Shown here piece after piece: positions 1 through 10,258 of a stretch of DNA of 64,000 bases (its first letter is position 1; every line of letters begins with the position of its first letter). The DNA comes from Dickeya aquatica (GTDB lineage Bacteria; Pseudomonadota; Gammaproteobacteria; Enterobacterales; Enterobacteriaceae): the NCBI RefSeq assembly GCF_900095885.1, contig NZ_LT615367.1, positions 3,472,001-3,536,000 on the forward strand. Direction: 5' to 3'. Below the pieces are notes generated by a model that was not told the DNA's origin, did no database searches, and saw only the letters and a program-made list of their open reading frames with translations. The position numbers were made by a program, and so were the translations under genes.

Positions 1-1
1 G

Positions 2-361
2 ATCCACGGCGAGTGTGTGTCTATCGGCTGTTATGCGATGACCAACCAATATATCGCAGAGATTTATACTTACGTGGAAAAGGCGCTGCGTAACGGGCAG
101 CAGAAGGTGGAGCTGGCGATTTATCCGTTCCGCATGACCGAGCAGAACATGAAGCGCCACAGCCGCTCCACCTATTATAAGTTCTGGAGTCAGTTGCAAC
201 CGGGCTATGCCTTTTTCAACAAAAATCACCAGGCACCGGCTATTTCGGTCGTCAACGGTCAGTATGTGGTCAATCAGAATACACCGACCAGCCAGTCTGC
301 CCCGTCACATTATGCGTTTACCCATACATCGGCGTTGAGCAATACACCAGCAGCCCGTTAA
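2..361 (+). CDS. dpaA: L,D-transpeptidase-fold protein DpaA (YafK), C-terminal part
   Basis: Only the C-terminal 119 residues are present; the start lies before the window. The first residues contain [10 protein letters not shown], the YkuD catalytic signature with its Ser-x-Gly-Cys core. In E. coli, DpaA (LdtF) cleaves the bond between peptidoglycan and Braun lipoprotein in the periplasm. The identification also rests on position: in E. coli yafK sits beside yafJ and gmhA, as here. The tail, rich in Ser, Thr and Pro, looks unstructured. The gene converges on yafJ and the two stop codons overlap in the sequence TTAA, so a terminator between them is not possible. Confidence 0.8.
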   Translation: MHGECVSIGCYAMTNQYIAEIYTYVEKALRNGQQKVELAIYPFRMTEQNMKRHSRSTYYKFWSQLQPGYAFFNKNHQAPAISVVNGQYVVNQNTPTSQSAPSHYAFTHTSALSNTPAAR

Positions 362-1131
362 GCAAAATTAACGCGCTCACCGAAACAAAACAGCACGAAC
401 TCCCCTGGCGCGATGGCGTGCCAGGTTTCGTTACCGGTGAGCGGCTGCGTCGCCAGTACCGTAACCACATCGTTTGGTGTGGTCTGGCGCTGGAAGTCGA
501 TTTCGACATCATCATCCAGTAACGTTGCCTTGCCAAACGGTGCCCGCCGGGTTATCCAGTGCAGCCTGGTCGAACAAAACCCCATCACAAAACGCCCGTC
601 CGATAACAGCATGTTGAATACACCCTTTTTGCGCAATTGCTCTGCCAGCGTCGCAATATAGCGAAACACCGCCGGCCAGTTGGACGGTGTTCGCGGGTAG
701 CGCTGCGCCAGTTGATGCAGCAGCCAGCAAAATGCGTATTCGCTGTCGGTATCGCCGACCGGGCGAAACGTCCCGGTTTTCAGACGGCGGTAGCCCTTCA
801 ACTGGCCATTGTGAGCAAATGTCCAGTTGCGCCCCCACAGCTCGCGCGTAAATGGATGGGTGTTTTCCAGCGACACGGCTCCCCGATTCGCCTGGCGAAT
901 ATGCGATATCACCGCACAGGACTTGATGGGATAGCTCTGTACCAGTGCGGCAATCGGCGAATTAAAACTGGGTTGCGGGTCTTTGAACGTGCGGCAACCG
1001 TTACCCTCATAGAAGGTAATTCCCCAGCCATCACGGTGCGGCCCGGTGCGGCCACCCCGTTGAATCAGGCCGGTAAAACTGAAACAGATATCCGTTGGGA
1101 CATTCGCACTCATCCCAAGCAGTTCACACAT
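358..1131 (-). CDS. yafJ: Class II glutamine amidotransferase-like protein YafJ
   Basis: 257 residues beginning Met-Cys-Glu-Leu-Leu-Gly-Met. Cys2 becomes the N-terminal nucleophile of class II (Ntn) glutamine amidotransferases after removal of Met. Length agrees with E. coli YafJ (about 255). Conserved glutaminase-domain stretches include [25 protein letters not shown] and NTHPF. No synthetase domain is attached, so the amide acceptor cannot be read from the sequence. The ATG is preceded by AAGGA at 9 nt. It lies 50 bp downstream of gmhA on the same strand and may be cotranscribed with it. Confidence 0.88.
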   Translation of the reverse strand: MCELLGMSANVPTDICFSFTGLIQRGGRTGPHRDGWGITFYEGNGCRTFKDPQPSFNSPIAALVQSYPIKSCAVISHIRQANRGAVSLENTHPFTRELWGRNWTFAHNGQLKGYRRLKTGTFRPVGDTDSEYAFCWLLHQLAQRYPRTPSNWPAVFRYIATLAEQLRKKGVFNMLLSDGRFVMGFCSTRLHWITRRAPFGKATLLDDDVEIDFQRQTTPNDVVTVLATQPLTGNETWHAIAPGEFVLFCFGERVNFA

Positions 1132-1181
1132 TGTCGGCTTCCTTTTTACGGCTTGTTACTGCTGTGCGTCACCGCCTGCCC

Positions 1182-1763
1182 TCAGCTTGCGGCCATTTCT
1201 TTCTCAATTAACTGAATCAAAATGTGGATGGCTTTAATATGCACTTCCTGAATGCGATCGGCGTAACCGAAATGCGGCACACGGATTTCCACATCAGCAC
1301 TGCCCGCCATTTTGCCGCCATCTTTACCCGTCAGGGTAATCACTTTCATACCTTTGGCACGGGCGGCGCTAATGGCTTTAATAATATTGCCCGAATTACC
1401 TGACGTCGAAATGCCCAGCAACACATCGCCTTCACGGCCTAACGACTCCACATAACGGGAGAAGACAAAATCATAACCGAAGTCGTTACTGACGCAAGAC
1501 AGGTGGCTTGGATCAGAGATGGCAATTGCCGGATAACCGGGGCGATTTTCACGGTAACGGCCGGTTAACTCTTCAGCAAAGTGCATGGCATCACAGTGAG
1601 AGCCACCGTTGCCGCAGGAAATCACTTTGCCACCCGCTTTGAACGCATCAGCCAGTAACACCGCCGCATCTTCAATAGCCTGAATATTGGCCTCATCGCT
1701 TAAAAATGTGTTCAGCGTTGCCGCCGCTTCGTTGAGTTCATTACGGATTAAGTCCTGGTACAT
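1182..1763 (-). CDS. gmhA: Sedoheptulose-7-phosphate isomerase GmhA (LpcA)
   Basis: Converts sedoheptulose 7-phosphate to D-glycero-D-manno-heptose 7-phosphate, the first step of ADP-heptose synthesis for the lipopolysaccharide inner core. A SIS domain is evident, with [18 protein letters not shown] and [10 protein letters not shown] as the sugar-phosphate binding segments. The start [10 protein letters not shown] was chosen because it matches the enterobacterial N-terminus and follows GAGAGGG; it gives 193 residues, the usual length. An in-frame ATG nine codons upstream exists but has no better ribosome site. The partner phosphatase gene gmhB is also in this window, at 54.8 kb. Confidence 0.95.
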   Translation of the reverse strand: MYQDLIRNELNEAAATLNTFLSDEANIQAIEDAAVLLADAFKAGGKVISCGNGGSHCDAMHFAEELTGRYRENRPGYPAIAISDPSHLSCVSNDFGYDFVFSRYVESLGREGDVLLGISTSGNSGNIIKAISAARAKGMKVITLTGKDGGKMAGSADVEIRVPHFGYADRIQEVHIKAIHILIQLIEKEMAAS

Positions 1764-1966
1764 GGAAACCCTCTCATTCAGTGACATCATGACGTTTCTG
1801 CCGAGCAGTGTAGCGGATAGCCCAAATCACGAGAAGCAGACAATCACCAAACGACGGCATTGCGCCTCCTCAGTCGGTGGTGATGACGGCTTTGTGAGAT
1901 GAGTTGTAATTATGTTGTAAATAAATTGATAAAAACCACCCGGTAAACTAAAAACACTCTATACCC

Positions 1967-1981
1967 ACAGGTCAGACCTGT
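1967..1981. promoter_or_regulatory. FadR-type operator before fadE
   Basis: ACAGGTCAGACCTGT is a near-perfect palindrome containing GGTCNGACC, the core of the FadR binding consensus. It starts 56 bp before the fadE ATG. A candidate promoter with TTGATA at 1926 and TAAAAA at 1949 (17 bp apart) lies just upstream, so bound FadR would cover the early transcribed region and repress fadE in the absence of long-chain acyl-CoA. Confidence 0.72.
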
Positions 1982-2022
1982 CATGCAGGCGACCCAAAAC
2001 GAATGGACGGGAGAAAACGACT

Positions 2023-4503
2023 ATGGTTGCGCTCAGTATCCTGGCAGGGCTGATGCTTATCAGTGCACTTTTCTACCACCGGGTTTCGCTATGGCTTGGC
2101 AGCGCGCTGGTGGTGACGGGGTTTGGCACAGTGGTGTTTCTGGCGGGCTGGCCCGGCTGGCTGATGCTTATCCCACTATTGGTGGTCTTACCGCTGCTGC
2201 TGACACCGCTGCGCCAGCGCTGGCTCAGTACGCCGGTCATGACGCTGTTTCGCCGGGTGATGCCGCCAATGTCCGCCACGGAAAAAGAAGCGATTGATGC
2301 CGGAACCACCTGGTGGGAAGGCGAACTGTTTCGCGGAGCACCAGACTGGCACACCCTACACGCCTATGCCCGCCCCACGTTAACACCTGAAGAGCAGGCC
2401 TTTCTGGACGGCCCGGTAGAAGAAGCCTGCCGCATGGCGAATGATTTTGAAATTACCCATGAGCGGGCCGACCTGCCTCCCGAGCTGTGGGCATTCCTGA
2501 AACAGCATCGCTTTTTTGCCATGATCATCAAAAAAGAGTACGGCGGGCTGGCATTCTCCGCCTACGCGCAGGCGATGGTGCTGCAAAAACTGGCCAGCGT
2601 GTCGAGCATTCTGGCCATCACGGTTGGCGTGCCCAACTCTCTCGGCCCCGGAGAATTGTTGCAACACTACGGCAGCGAAGCGCAAAAAGATCACTATCTC
2701 CCCCGGCTGGCTCGCGGTGATGACATTCCCTGTTTTGCGCTCACCAGCCCGGAAGCCGGATCAGATGCCAGTGCTATCCCCGATGTGGGCGTGGTGTGTT
2801 ATGGCCAATGGCAGGGCAATCAGGTACTCGGTATGCGCCTGACCTGGAACAAGCGCTACATTACGCTGGCACCGGTCGCTACCGTACTGGGGCTGGCGTT
2901 CCGGCTGTATGACCCGGACCACCTGCTGGGTGATAACGATGATATCGGCATTACCTGTGCCCTTATCCCCACCCACACCGACGGCGTAAAAATTGGCCGC
3001 CGTCACTTTCCGCTTAACATTCCGTTTCAAAACGGCCCGACGCAAGGCGAGAACATCTTCGTGCCGCTGGATTACATCATCGGCGGGCCTGCCATGGCCG
3101 GTCAGGGCTGGCGTATGCTGATGGAGTGCCTGTCTGTCGGGCGCGGCATCACCCTGCCGTCTAATTCCACCGGTAGCCTGAAAAGTGTCGCACTGGCCAC
3201 CGGTGCCTACGCCCGTATTCGCCGCCAGTTCAAACTGCCGATTGGCAAAATGGAAGGCATTGAAGAGCCGCTGGCAAGGCTTGCCGGGAATGCTTATGTG
3301 ATGGATGCCGCCTCAACACTGATTACCACTGGCATTATGCAAGGCGCTCGCCCGTCGGTGCTGTCCGCTATCGTCAAATACCACTGCACCCATCGCGGGC
3401 AGCGCGGCATTATTGATGCGATGGACATTGTCGGCGGCAAAGGCATTTGCCTTGGCCCCACCAACTTTGTTGCCCGCCACTATCAGGGCGCGCCTATCGC
3501 CATTACGGTTGAAGGGGCCAATATTCTGACGCGCAGCATGATAATCTTCGGGCAAGGTGCCATTCGCTGCCATCCTTACCTGTTAAACGAAATGCGCGCT
3601 GCGCAAGAGAGCGACCTGAAATCCTTTGACAAGGCGCTGCGCGGCCATATCGGTCATATCGCCAGCAATCTGGTACGCAGCCTGTGGCTTGGCCTGACCA
3701 ATGGGCGCACCAGCCGCGCCCCGGTGCGCGATGCCACGCGCCGTGACTACCAGCGTCTTAACCGGCTCAGTGCCAATCTGGCGCTGCTGGCAGATATCTC
3801 GATGGGGATGCTGGGCGGCAGCCTGAAACGCCGTGAGCGCCTGTCGGCCCGTCTGGGTGATGTGTTAAGCCAGCTTTATCTGGCCTCCGCCACGCTCAAG
3901 CGCTATGACGAAGAAGGGCGTCAGCAGGCCGACCTGCCGCTGGTGCAGTGGGGGGTACAAGATTGTCTGTATCAGGCAGAACAGGCCATCCTCGCGCTGC
4001 TGCGCAATTTCCCGATGCGCGGGGTCGCCATCGTGCTGCGTGGCATTCTTTTCCCGTTCGGCCCGGTTAACGCCCCAGCCAGTGATGAACAAGACAGCCA
4101 GTTGGCCAAACTGTTGCAAACCCCCAGTGCAACCCGCAGCCGGCTCGGGCGCGGTCTGTATCTGACATCGGAAGGGACACACCCGGCAGCACATCTGGAG
4201 CAGGCATTGTGCGATATTCTGGCCGCCGAACCGGTACACCAGAAACTGTCACAGGCTGCTGGCCATCCCTTGGCGTTTATGCGTCTGGACAGGCTGGCTG
4301 AACATGGGCTGGCTGAAGGGGTTATCTCCCAAGAGGAGGCCGAAATCTTGCAACAGGCGGAAGCCAGCCGCCTGCGCACCATTAACGTGGATGATTTCGC
4401 CCCCGAGGCGTTACGCGCACAGGCGGTGAGCAACCCGCGCGCGTCTGCATCCACAGGCGGGCACTCAACGGCTGAAGCCACCGCTGGCGAAACGGTGGTG
4501 TAA
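2023..4503 (+). CDS. fadE: Acyl-CoA dehydrogenase FadE
   Basis: 826 residues; E. coli FadE has 814. This enzyme performs the first oxidation of fatty-acid beta-oxidation, acyl-CoA to trans-2-enoyl-CoA, with FAD. Residues 1 to about 60 are hydrophobic and predicted to be membrane segments, as in E. coli FadE. The acyl-CoA dehydrogenase core follows, with the N-terminal helical domain from about 130, [17 protein letters not shown] in the FAD/substrate-binding region near 240, and the large C-terminal extension typical of this subfamily. ATG is preceded by GGGAGAAAA. A FadR-like operator sits just upstream. It is transcribed divergently from gmhA and convergently with mtnK. Confidence 0.95.
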   Translation: MVALSILAGLMLISALFYHRVSLWLGSALVVTGFGTVVFLAGWPGWLMLIPLLVVLPLLLTPLRQRWLSTPVMTLFRRVMPPMSATEKEAIDAGTTWWEGELFRGAPDWHTLHAYARPTLTPEEQAFLDGPVEEACRMANDFEITHERADLPPELWAFLKQHRFFAMIIKKEYGGLAFSAYAQAMVLQKLASVSSILAITVGVPNSLGPGELLQHYGSEAQKDHYLPRLARGDDIPCFALTSPEAGSDASAIPDVGVVCYGQWQGNQVLGMRLTWNKRYITLAPVATVLGLAFRLYDPDHLLGDNDDIGITCALIPTHTDGVKIGRRHFPLNIPFQNGPTQGENIFVPLDYIIGGPAMAGQGWRMLMECLSVGRGITLPSNSTGSLKSVALATGAYARIRRQFKLPIGKMEGIEEPLARLAGNAYVMDAASTLITTGIMQGARPSVLSAIVKYHCTHRGQRGIIDAMDIVGGKGICLGPTNFVARHYQGAPIAITVEGANILTRSMIIFGQGAIRCHPYLLNEMRAAQESDLKSFDKALRGHIGHIASNLVRSLWLGLTNGRTSRAPVRDATRRDYQRLNRLSANLALLADISMGMLGGSLKRRERLSARLGDVLSQLYLASATLKRYDEEGRQQADLPLVQWGVQDCLYQAEQAILALLRNFPMRGVAIVLRGILFPFGPVNAPASDEQDSQLAKLLQTPSATRSRLGRGLYLTSEGTHPAAHLEQALCDILAAEPVHQKLSQAAGHPLAFMRLDRLAEHGLAEGVISQEEAEILQQAEASRLRTINVDDFAPEALRAQAVSNPRASASTGGHSTAEATAGETVV

Positions 4504-4545
4504 TAACCCGATGATGTGATAACCCACGGGTGTGACGGGTGAAGG

Positions 4546-4584
4546 TGTCAAAGGGGGCTATGCGCTGATAGCAGCCCTTTGACA
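4546..4584. terminator. Hairpin between fadE and mtnK
   Basis: TGTCAAAGGG...GCTA and TAGC...CCCTTTGACA form a long imperfect stem around an 8-nt loop between the two convergent genes. There is no T tract on either side, so it is a plausible but weak bidirectional terminator. Confidence 0.45.
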
Positions 4585-4604
4585 ACACGATGTTCGCCGC
4601 CGGC

Positions 4605-5807
4605 TCAGGCCCCGCTTTGGCGCACCCGCGCCAGCAAAGCGTCTGGGCCATCGATATGCGCGGCGGCCAGAATCAACGTTTTGCCAAGATGAATGGCATG
4701 GCGCTGGCACGCCTGACGCGTGGCGTCATCGGCAATGGTATCGAGATCGGCCACATGCGCCAGCCCAATGGTACGGCGAATCAGCTCTGCACCGGCAAAA
4801 CCCAGCGCATCGCGCCACACCTGCTGTAAAAACTGTTGCACATATCCCTCTGCCGCCAGCGCCGGATCGCGGCTTTTTTCCCGGCACAGCGCCACAAAGC
4901 GCGAAGAAAAGTGCTGCCACAACGTCACCAGTTCCTCCAGACGCCGTTCGCGCGCCGCCGATGCCTCGCGCAGCGCCAGCAGCCCCGGTAAACCGCAATA
5001 ATTAAGCAACAGGTTGCCGATAACGGTGCCGACATCAAACCCTATCGGGCCATAAAACCCGAATTCCGCATCGATCGCTTTCAGGCTCCGATCGGCGACA
5101 AAAATCGAGCCGCTGTGAATGTCCCCGTGTAACAGCGCTTCGGCTTTACTGAGAAACGCATGTTTAAGCGCGGCCACCGCGCACTTGAGCGGCTGGTCAT
5201 CGCGCAGCGCCAGCACCTCTGGCAACAGCGCCGGGTCAAACTGGTTGCGCTCATGCTCACAGTAGGGATCGGTAAAGAACAAGTCTTCCGTTATCTGGCA
5301 CAACTCCGGGTTGGTAAAGCGGCTTACTGCTGCTTTTTTAGCATGGGGTAACTGGTAGAAATCCGAGTGATGAAACAGGGTAACGGCCAGATACTCCGCC
5401 AGTTGGGCCGCCGCCTGCGGGTAGTCACGCCCGGCTATCAGTTCATTGCGCCAGATGCGATGGCTGGACAAATCTTCTTGTACCATCACCGCCAGCACAG
5501 GGTCATGGTGCAACACCGCTACCGTGTGCTGCGGGCAATACTGTGCATGTGCCAGCAATGTTTCGGCTTCAATGCGGGCGCGATCGAGCGTCAGCGGCCA
5601 GGACTCGCCGACACAGCGCACATACGGCAATGCCTGTTTGACGATAACCTGGCTAATGCCCTGTGTATCACGAATTTTGAACACCAAATTCAGATTACCG
5701 TCACCGATTTCATCGGCTGCTATCAACGACTGCGGGTGTGCCACCCCGCCATACTGACGTGCGTACTGCACGGCGTCATCTGCGTTAAAAGTACGATAAA
5801 GTGACAT
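4605..5807 (-). CDS. mtnK: S-methyl-5-thioribose kinase MtnK
   Basis: Phosphorylates 5-methylthioribose with ATP to give methylthioribose 1-phosphate, the entry of the salvage pathway in bacteria that split methylthioadenosine with MTA nucleosidase. The fold is that of aminoglycoside phosphotransferases: the catalytic loop reads [11 protein letters not shown] and the metal-binding motif IDAEFGF. 400 residues, near the family length of about 399. The ATG at 5807 (MSLYRTF) follows GAGG at 7 nt; a TTG two codons upstream is less likely. It is divergent from mtnA, and both share a MetJ-box array. Confidence 0.93.
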   Translation of the reverse strand: MSLYRTFNADDAVQYARQYGGVAHPQSLIAADEIGDGNLNLVFKIRDTQGISQVIVKQALPYVRCVGESWPLTLDRARIEAETLLAHAQYCPQHTVAVLHHDPVLAVMVQEDLSSHRIWRNELIAGRDYPQAAAQLAEYLAVTLFHHSDFYQLPHAKKAAVSRFTNPELCQITEDLFFTDPYCEHERNQFDPALLPEVLALRDDQPLKCAVAALKHAFLSKAEALLHGDIHSGSIFVADRSLKAIDAEFGFYGPIGFDVGTVIGNLLLNYCGLPGLLALREASAARERRLEELVTLWQHFSSRFVALCREKSRDPALAAEGYVQQFLQQVWRDALGFAGAELIRRTIGLAHVADLDTIADDATRQACQRHAIHLGKTLILAAAHIDGPDALLARVRQSGA

Positions 5808-5861
5808 AGGCAACCTCGTTTATGTGCGCTTGTATTTGCTTGCTATATGCGCCCTACTTTT

Positions 5862-5901
5862 AGACATAAAAGCGTTTGGACGTCTATACATCTGTATCGC
5901 A
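5862..5901. promoter_or_regulatory. MetJ box array between mtnK and mtnA
   Basis: Consecutive 8-mers read AGACATAA, AAGCGTTT, GGACGTCT, ATACATCT and GTATCGCA. The third and fourth match the met box AGACGTCT at 7/8 and 6/8. Tandem 8-bp spacing is the hallmark of MetJ operators. Its position in the divergent intergenic region suggests repression of both transcripts when S-adenosylmethionine is plentiful. Confidence 0.72.
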
Positions 5902-5954
5902 TATTGGCAGAATAAGAATTCTGATGCAATAACGCAACACGGATTTAACTCGCC

Positions 5955-6986
5955 ATGCAGACCGTTAACACCACCAGCCTTCGCGTCGTTGAGAATCAAC
6001 TGTGGATCCTCGACCAGCAGGCCTTGCCGCAAGAAACTCTCTGGCGTCCCTGCCCGGATGTCACCACGCTGGTTGAGCACATTCGCGCCTTGCGGGTTCG
6101 TGGCGCGCCGCTTATCGGGCTTTCCGCCAGCCTGTTGCTGGCACTGCTGGCCGAGCAGGGGCAATCCCGGCCCCAGTTGGCCAAGGCACTGGAAACCCTG
6201 CGGGCCTCACGCCCGACCGCCGTTAACCTGATGAACAATCTCGATCGCATGAAGCAGGCGCTGGCGGCTGATGATGTCGTCAACGCCATGACGCAAGAAG
6301 CGCTGCGGCTGATTGAGGAAGATAAAGCCTTGTGTGAGCGCATCGCCGATAACGGCAGCACGCTGGTGAAACCGGGCAGCCGCCTGTTAACGCACTGCAA
6401 CACCGGCGGGCTGGCAACGGCGGGCGTCGGCACGGCGATTGGCGTTATCCTGCGCGCTCACCAGCAAGGCAAGGTAGAGAATGTCTGGGTGGATGAAACC
6501 CGTCCGCTGTTACAGGGCGGGCGGCTGACGGCCTGGGAGCTTGGCGAGCTGGGTATCCCTTATCAGCTCATCTGCGATTCGATGGCCGCCTCGCTGATGG
6601 CACAGGGCCGGGTCGATGCCATCTGGGTGGGTGCGGATCGCATCGCCGCCAACGGTGACGTCGCCAACAAGATAGGCACTTACAGCCTGGCGGTGCTGGC
6701 GCACTATCACGGTATTGCGTTTTATGTCGCCGCGCCGCATACCACGCACGACCCACACTGCCCGAACGGCAACGCAATCCCTATCGAGCAGCGTGATGCA
6801 CGCGAAGTCACCGGCGTGGCAGGCAGTTTTGGCGCGTGCCAGTGGGCACCACACAATGCCCCGGTGTACAACCCGGCGTTTGATGTCACCCCGGCGGCAC
6901 TGATTAGCGGCTGGATCCTCGATACGGGCGTTGTCACCCCCGAGCAAGTGCAAGCCGGTATTTTTCAGCAACCGCTGATGCCATAA
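5955..6986 (+). CDS. mtnA: Methylthioribose-1-phosphate isomerase MtnA
   Basis: Isomerises methylthioribose 1-phosphate to methylthioribulose 1-phosphate. 343 residues, the normal length, related to eIF2B subunits. The catalytic cysteine is Cys148 in [12 protein letters not shown] and the catalytic aspartate Asp228 in [29 protein letters not shown] near residue 48 binds phosphate. The ATG has only a weak ribosome site, but [10 protein letters not shown] aligns with the family N-terminus. Convergent with mtnD. Confidence 0.94.
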   Translation: MQTVNTTSLRVVENQLWILDQQALPQETLWRPCPDVTTLVEHIRALRVRGAPLIGLSASLLLALLAEQGQSRPQLAKALETLRASRPTAVNLMNNLDRMKQALAADDVVNAMTQEALRLIEEDKALCERIADNGSTLVKPGSRLLTHCNTGGLATAGVGTAIGVILRAHQQGKVENVWVDETRPLLQGGRLTAWELGELGIPYQLICDSMAASLMAQGRVDAIWVGADRIAANGDVANKIGTYSLAVLAHYHGIAFYVAAPHTTHDPHCPNGNAIPIEQRDAREVTGVAGSFGACQWAPHNAPVYNPAFDVTPAALISGWILDTGVVTPEQVQAGIFQQPLMP

Positions 6987-7009
6987 ACGCCGCGAAACAA
7001 GAGAGAACC

Positions 7010-7029
7010 GGCCGTGTCGGAGCACGGCC
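7010..7029. terminator. Hairpin between mtnA and mtnD
   Basis: GGCCGTG-TCGGAG-CACGGCC, a 7-bp GC-rich stem between convergent genes. There is no T tract, so it is only a possible terminator. Confidence 0.4.
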
Positions 7030-7039
7030 TGAAACGCCC

Positions 7040-7582
7040 TTACGCCAGCTTCGGGTAGGCGTCGGCGATGGTATCGCCGGTGAAATGGGCCACCCAGCCA
7101 TCGGGGTTGTTAAACAGGCGAATGGCGGTGAAATGTGGCGCTGACCCCATATCGAACCAGTGCGGTATACCGGCTGGCACCGACAGCAGATCGTTCTTTT
7201 CACACAGGATCTGAAAAATACGCCCGTCCACATGCAGGCAGAATAAGCCAGCCCCTTCAACGAAGAAACGCACTTCATCTTCAGCGTGAGTATGTTCCGA
7301 CAAAAACTTGGTACGCAATGCCTCTTTTTGCGGGTTATCGGCCCGCATGCTGATAACATCCCAGCTCTGGTAGCCTTTCTCCGCCACCAGTTTGTCTATC
7401 TCATGCTGATACGCCGCCAGCACCTCCCCGGCAGCCGGGCTGGCGCTCAGGTCGCGGTCAGCCTGCCAGCGTTCAAAACGCACATTGATCGCCTGAAGTT
7501 GCTGTTGAATCGCGGGTGCGTCTTCGCTCTGCCACACGGGCTGGCTGGCATCCGTTTCACTGAAAATGGTTAAGGCACTCAT
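7040..7582 (-). CDS. mtnD: Acireductone dioxygenase MtnD
   Basis: Oxidises acireductone to 2-keto-4-methylthiobutyrate and formate (iron form), the penultimate step of salvage; the nickel form gives an off-pathway product with CO. Cupin fold of 180 residues. The metal ligands are visible as His97, His99, Glu103 and His141, matching the characterised Klebsiella enzyme shifted by one. ATG follows AGGAG at 7 nt. Last gene of a probable mtnB-mtnC-mtnD operon; 13 bp separate it from mtnC. Confidence 0.95.
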   Translation of the reverse strand: MSALTIFSETDASQPVWQSEDAPAIQQQLQAINVRFERWQADRDLSASPAAGEVLAAYQHEIDKLVAEKGYQSWDVISMRADNPQKEALRTKFLSEHTHAEDEVRFFVEGAGLFCLHVDGRIFQILCEKNDLLSVPAGIPHWFDMGSAPHFTAIRLFNNPDGWVAHFTGDTIADAYPKLA

Positions 7583-7595
7583 GGCAGTTCTCCTG

Positions 7596-8288
7596 TTAGC
7601 GGGCCTGATAGGTATTCAGGTCAATCTGATCAAAACGGTTTACCTGCCGATGGCGGCTGTCGGTATCGGCATCGTCACGAATGAGCTGGCAGGTGTGCCA
7701 GCCCGCTTGTGCGGCGGCGTCCAGTTCCTGACGAATATCGGACAAGAACAACACCTGGCTGGCTGGCTGGCCAATCGATGCGGCGATATTGTGATACGAC
7801 GTCACCTCGCGCTTGGCACCCACGCCGGTGTCGAAATAGCCGCGGAACAGCGGCCGTAAATCGCCAGCCTCGCTGTGGCCAAACAGCAAGTGCTGTGCTT
7901 CCACCGAGCCGGATGAATAGACATACAGCGCAATACCGTGCTCACGCCAGGCCTGTAATTGCGGCGCAACGTCGCTATACACATGGCCGCGAAAATCGCC
8001 ATTGCGATAGCCGCCGCGCCAGATAATGCCCTGCAACAACTTCAATGCCGGTGACTTGCGGTCTTCATCCATAAACTGATTAAACGCCGCCAGCAGTTGC
8101 GCGGGCGTAGCCTGCGGCTGCGCCAGTTCCTGACGCGCCAATGCCAGCGCGGCGGCAATCTCAGCCTCCTGCTCTGCCTGCGCCACCGCATCGGCCAGGC
8201 GCACGCGGGCATACGGGAATAACACGTTGTGGACAAAGCGAATATCGCTGGTGGTGCCTTCTATGTCGGTGACAATCGCGGCGATCAT
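7596..8288 (-). CDS. mtnC: Enolase-phosphatase MtnC (acireductone synthase)
   Basis: Bifunctional HAD enzyme: enolises 2,3-diketo-5-methylthiopentyl 1-phosphate and dephosphorylates it to acireductone. 230 residues. The HAD motif is TDIEGTT with Asp8 as nucleophile; the second motif [11 protein letters not shown] and the final [12 protein letters not shown] are present. Its ATG overlaps the mtnB stop as ATGA, indicating translational coupling. Confidence 0.93.
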   Translation of the reverse strand: MIAAIVTDIEGTTSDIRFVHNVLFPYARVRLADAVAQAEQEAEIAAALALARQELAQPQATPAQLLAAFNQFMDEDRKSPALKLLQGIIWRGGYRNGDFRGHVYSDVAPQLQAWREHGIALYVYSSGSVEAQHLLFGHSEAGDLRPLFRGYFDTGVGAKREVTSYHNIAASIGQPASQVLFLSDIRQELDAAAQAGWHTCQLIRDDADTDSRHRQVNRFDQIDLNTYQAR

Positions 8289-8899
8289 TTTGCCTCCAGT
8301 AAACGGCGCTGTAATTCACACTGGAACAGAAATTCCAGCCCTTCCAGGTGGCGACGTGCCTCTTTTACATCTGCGCCCCAGCAGTACAACCCGTGGCCCC
8401 TGACCAGAAAACCGTAACGCAGCGGCGTGGCCTCATGGCGGGCGGCAACCTGTTGCGCCAGCGCCGCAATATCCTGAGAATTATCGAAAATGGGAATGGC
8501 GACGGTATCGAGATGGCTGTGCTGACCGCCCAGCGACTTCTGCATTTCATAGCCGTGCAGTACCAATGCGTCGCTTTTTTCTACCCGCGACAGCACCGTG
8601 GCGTTGACCGAATGGGTATGCAGCACCGCGCCCGTCTGCGGGCTTAAACGGTAGAGCAACGTATGCAGCCCGGTTTCCGCCGATGGCGTGCGCCCGCTCG
8701 GCACATGGCTGGTGGCGATATCGACCCGCAGGAAATCTTCTGCGTTGAGACTGCCTTTATCCTTACCGGATTCGGTAATCAGGCACTGCTGCTCATCGAG
8801 ACGAACGGACATATTACCGCCCGTCGCCGGGCACCAGCCTTTCTCGCCTATCCAGTGGCAGGCGGCCACCAGCGCGGCCAGTTGTGGGGTATCACTCAT
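8285..8899 (-). CDS. mtnB: Methylthioribulose-1-phosphate dehydratase MtnB
   Basis: Class II aldolase-fold zinc enzyme of 204 residues that dehydrates methylthioribulose 1-phosphate. The zinc ligands lie in [12 protein letters not shown] and in [23 protein letters not shown] near residue 17 is the conserved substrate loop. ATG is preceded by AGGACG. First gene of the mtnBCD operon, divergent from mtnE with a MetJ-box array between. Confidence 0.93.
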   Translation of the reverse strand: MSDTPQLAALVAACHWIGEKGWCPATGGNMSVRLDEQQCLITESGKDKGSLNAEDFLRVDIATSHVPSGRTPSAETGLHTLLYRLSPQTGAVLHTHSVNATVLSRVEKSDALVLHGYEMQKSLGGQHSHLDTVAIPIFDNSQDIAALAQQVAARHEATPLRYGFLVRGHGLYCWGADVKEARRHLEGLEFLFQCELQRRLLEAK

Positions 8900-9007
8900 A
8901 AATCGTCCTGTACAGGTGAAGGCGTCACGCGGTTGTCACCCGGGGATGAAACCCGTTCATGAGCCTGCTTATTATGTTTGGTTATGGCTTAGTGATTTTT
9001 GGAATTT

Positions 9008-9059
9008 AGCCGTTTAAACGTCCAAGCGTCTTGATTGCCAAATACTAGCATCCTGTATA
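9008..9059 (+). promoter_or_regulatory. MetJ box array and promoter of mtnE (also facing mtnBCD)
   Basis: Tandem 8-mers AGCCGTTT, AAACGTCC, AAGCGTCT and TGATTGCC run from 9008 to 9039; the second and third are good met boxes. A promoter toward mtnE can be drawn with TTGATT at 9031 and TGTATA at 9054, 17 bp apart, so MetJ would cover its -35 region. Confidence 0.65.
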
Positions 9060-9100
9060 TAGTGACAGCAATATCCGGCTTGCAGGAGTCCTTTTTCGCT

Positions 9101-10258
9101 ATGAGCGCCGCACTGATCCCCGACAGTAAATTCCCTTCACTCGGCACCACCATATTTACCCAAATGAGCGCGCTGGCGCAGCAACATCAGGCGATTAACC
9201 TGTCGCAAGGCTTTCCTGATTTTGACGGCCCCGACTACCTCAAGCAGCGGCTGGCGTATCACGTCAGTCAGGGGGCGAACCAATACGCGCCGATGACCGG
9301 CGTGGCACCGCTGCGTCAGGCGATTGCGCAAAAAACCGGCACGCTCTACGGCTGGCAGCCGGACGCCGACAGTGAAGTGACCGTCACGGCTGGTGCTACT
9401 GAAGCGTTGTTTGCCGCCATCAGCGCGCTGGTGCGCCCCGGTGATGAGGTTATCTGCTTCGACCCCAGCTACGACAGCTACGCCCCGGCGGTACAGCTGG
9501 CCGGTGGCGTGCTAAAACGGCTGGCGCTACAACCGCCAGCGTTTCAGGTGGACTGGACGGCTTTTCGCGCGCTACTGAGCAAACGCACCCGGCTGGTTAT
9601 CGTCAACACGCCGCATAACCCCTGTGCCACCGTCTGGTCTCATGCGGATTTTCAGCAACTGTGGCAGGCGATTGCCGATGCCCCGGTCTACGTGCTGAGT
9701 GATGAAGTGTACGAGCACATCAGTTTCGCCGCCGGCGGCCACGCCAGCGTACTGGCGCACCCGGAGCTGCGCCAGCGGGCGATTGCCGTCTCCTCATTTG
9801 GCAAAACCTACCACATGACCGGCTGGAAAGTGGGTTACTGCGTTGCCCCGGCGGCCCTGAGTGCCGAAGTGCGCAAAGTGCACCAGTATCTGACCTTTTC
9901 CGTCAACACCCCGGCGCAACTGGCGATTGCCGACATGCTGCAACAGCAGGCGCAACACTGGCGCGAGTTGCCGGACTTTTATCGCGCCAAACGCGACCGC
10001 TTCGTCAACGCGCTCTCAGCCAGTCGGCTGGAGATTCTGCCCTGTGCAGGCACCTACTTCCTGCTGGCGGACTATCGCGCCATCTCCAGCCAGGATGATG
10101 TCAGCTTCTGCCGCTGGCTGACCGAGCATATCGGCGTGGCGGCGATCCCGCTGTCGGTTTTCTGCGAATCCCCCTTCCCTCACACCCTGATTCGGTTATG
10201 CTTTGCCAAACAGGGATCCACTCTGGATGCGGCCGCGGAGCGCTTATGTCAACTTTAA
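9101..10258 (+). CDS. mtnE: Methionine aminotransferase MtnE (YbdL type)
   Basis: PLP aminotransferase of 385 residues that converts 2-keto-4-methylthiobutyrate to methionine, closing the salvage cycle. It aligns almost end to end with E. coli YbdL, including INLSQGFPDFDGP, the cofactor region FDPSYDSYAPA and the PLP lysine in SSFGKTYHMTGWKVGY. The ATG at 9101 matches the YbdL N-terminus; an upstream TTG in frame was rejected. AGGAG lies 12 nt before the ATG, rather far. It overlaps mtnU by 13 bp. Confidence 0.92.
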   Translation: MSAALIPDSKFPSLGTTIFTQMSALAQQHQAINLSQGFPDFDGPDYLKQRLAYHVSQGANQYAPMTGVAPLRQAIAQKTGTLYGWQPDADSEVTVTAGATEALFAAISALVRPGDEVICFDPSYDSYAPAVQLAGGVLKRLALQPPAFQVDWTAFRALLSKRTRLVIVNTPHNPCATVWSHADFQQLWQAIADAPVYVLSDEVYEHISFAAGGHASVLAHPELRQRAIAVSSFGKTYHMTGWKVGYCVAPAALSAEVRKVHQYLTFSVNTPAQLAIADMLQQQAQHWRELPDFYRAKRDRFVNALSASRLEILPCAGTYFLLADYRAISSQDDVSFCRWLTEHIGVAAIPLSVFCESPFPHTLIRLCFAKQGSTLDAAAERLCQL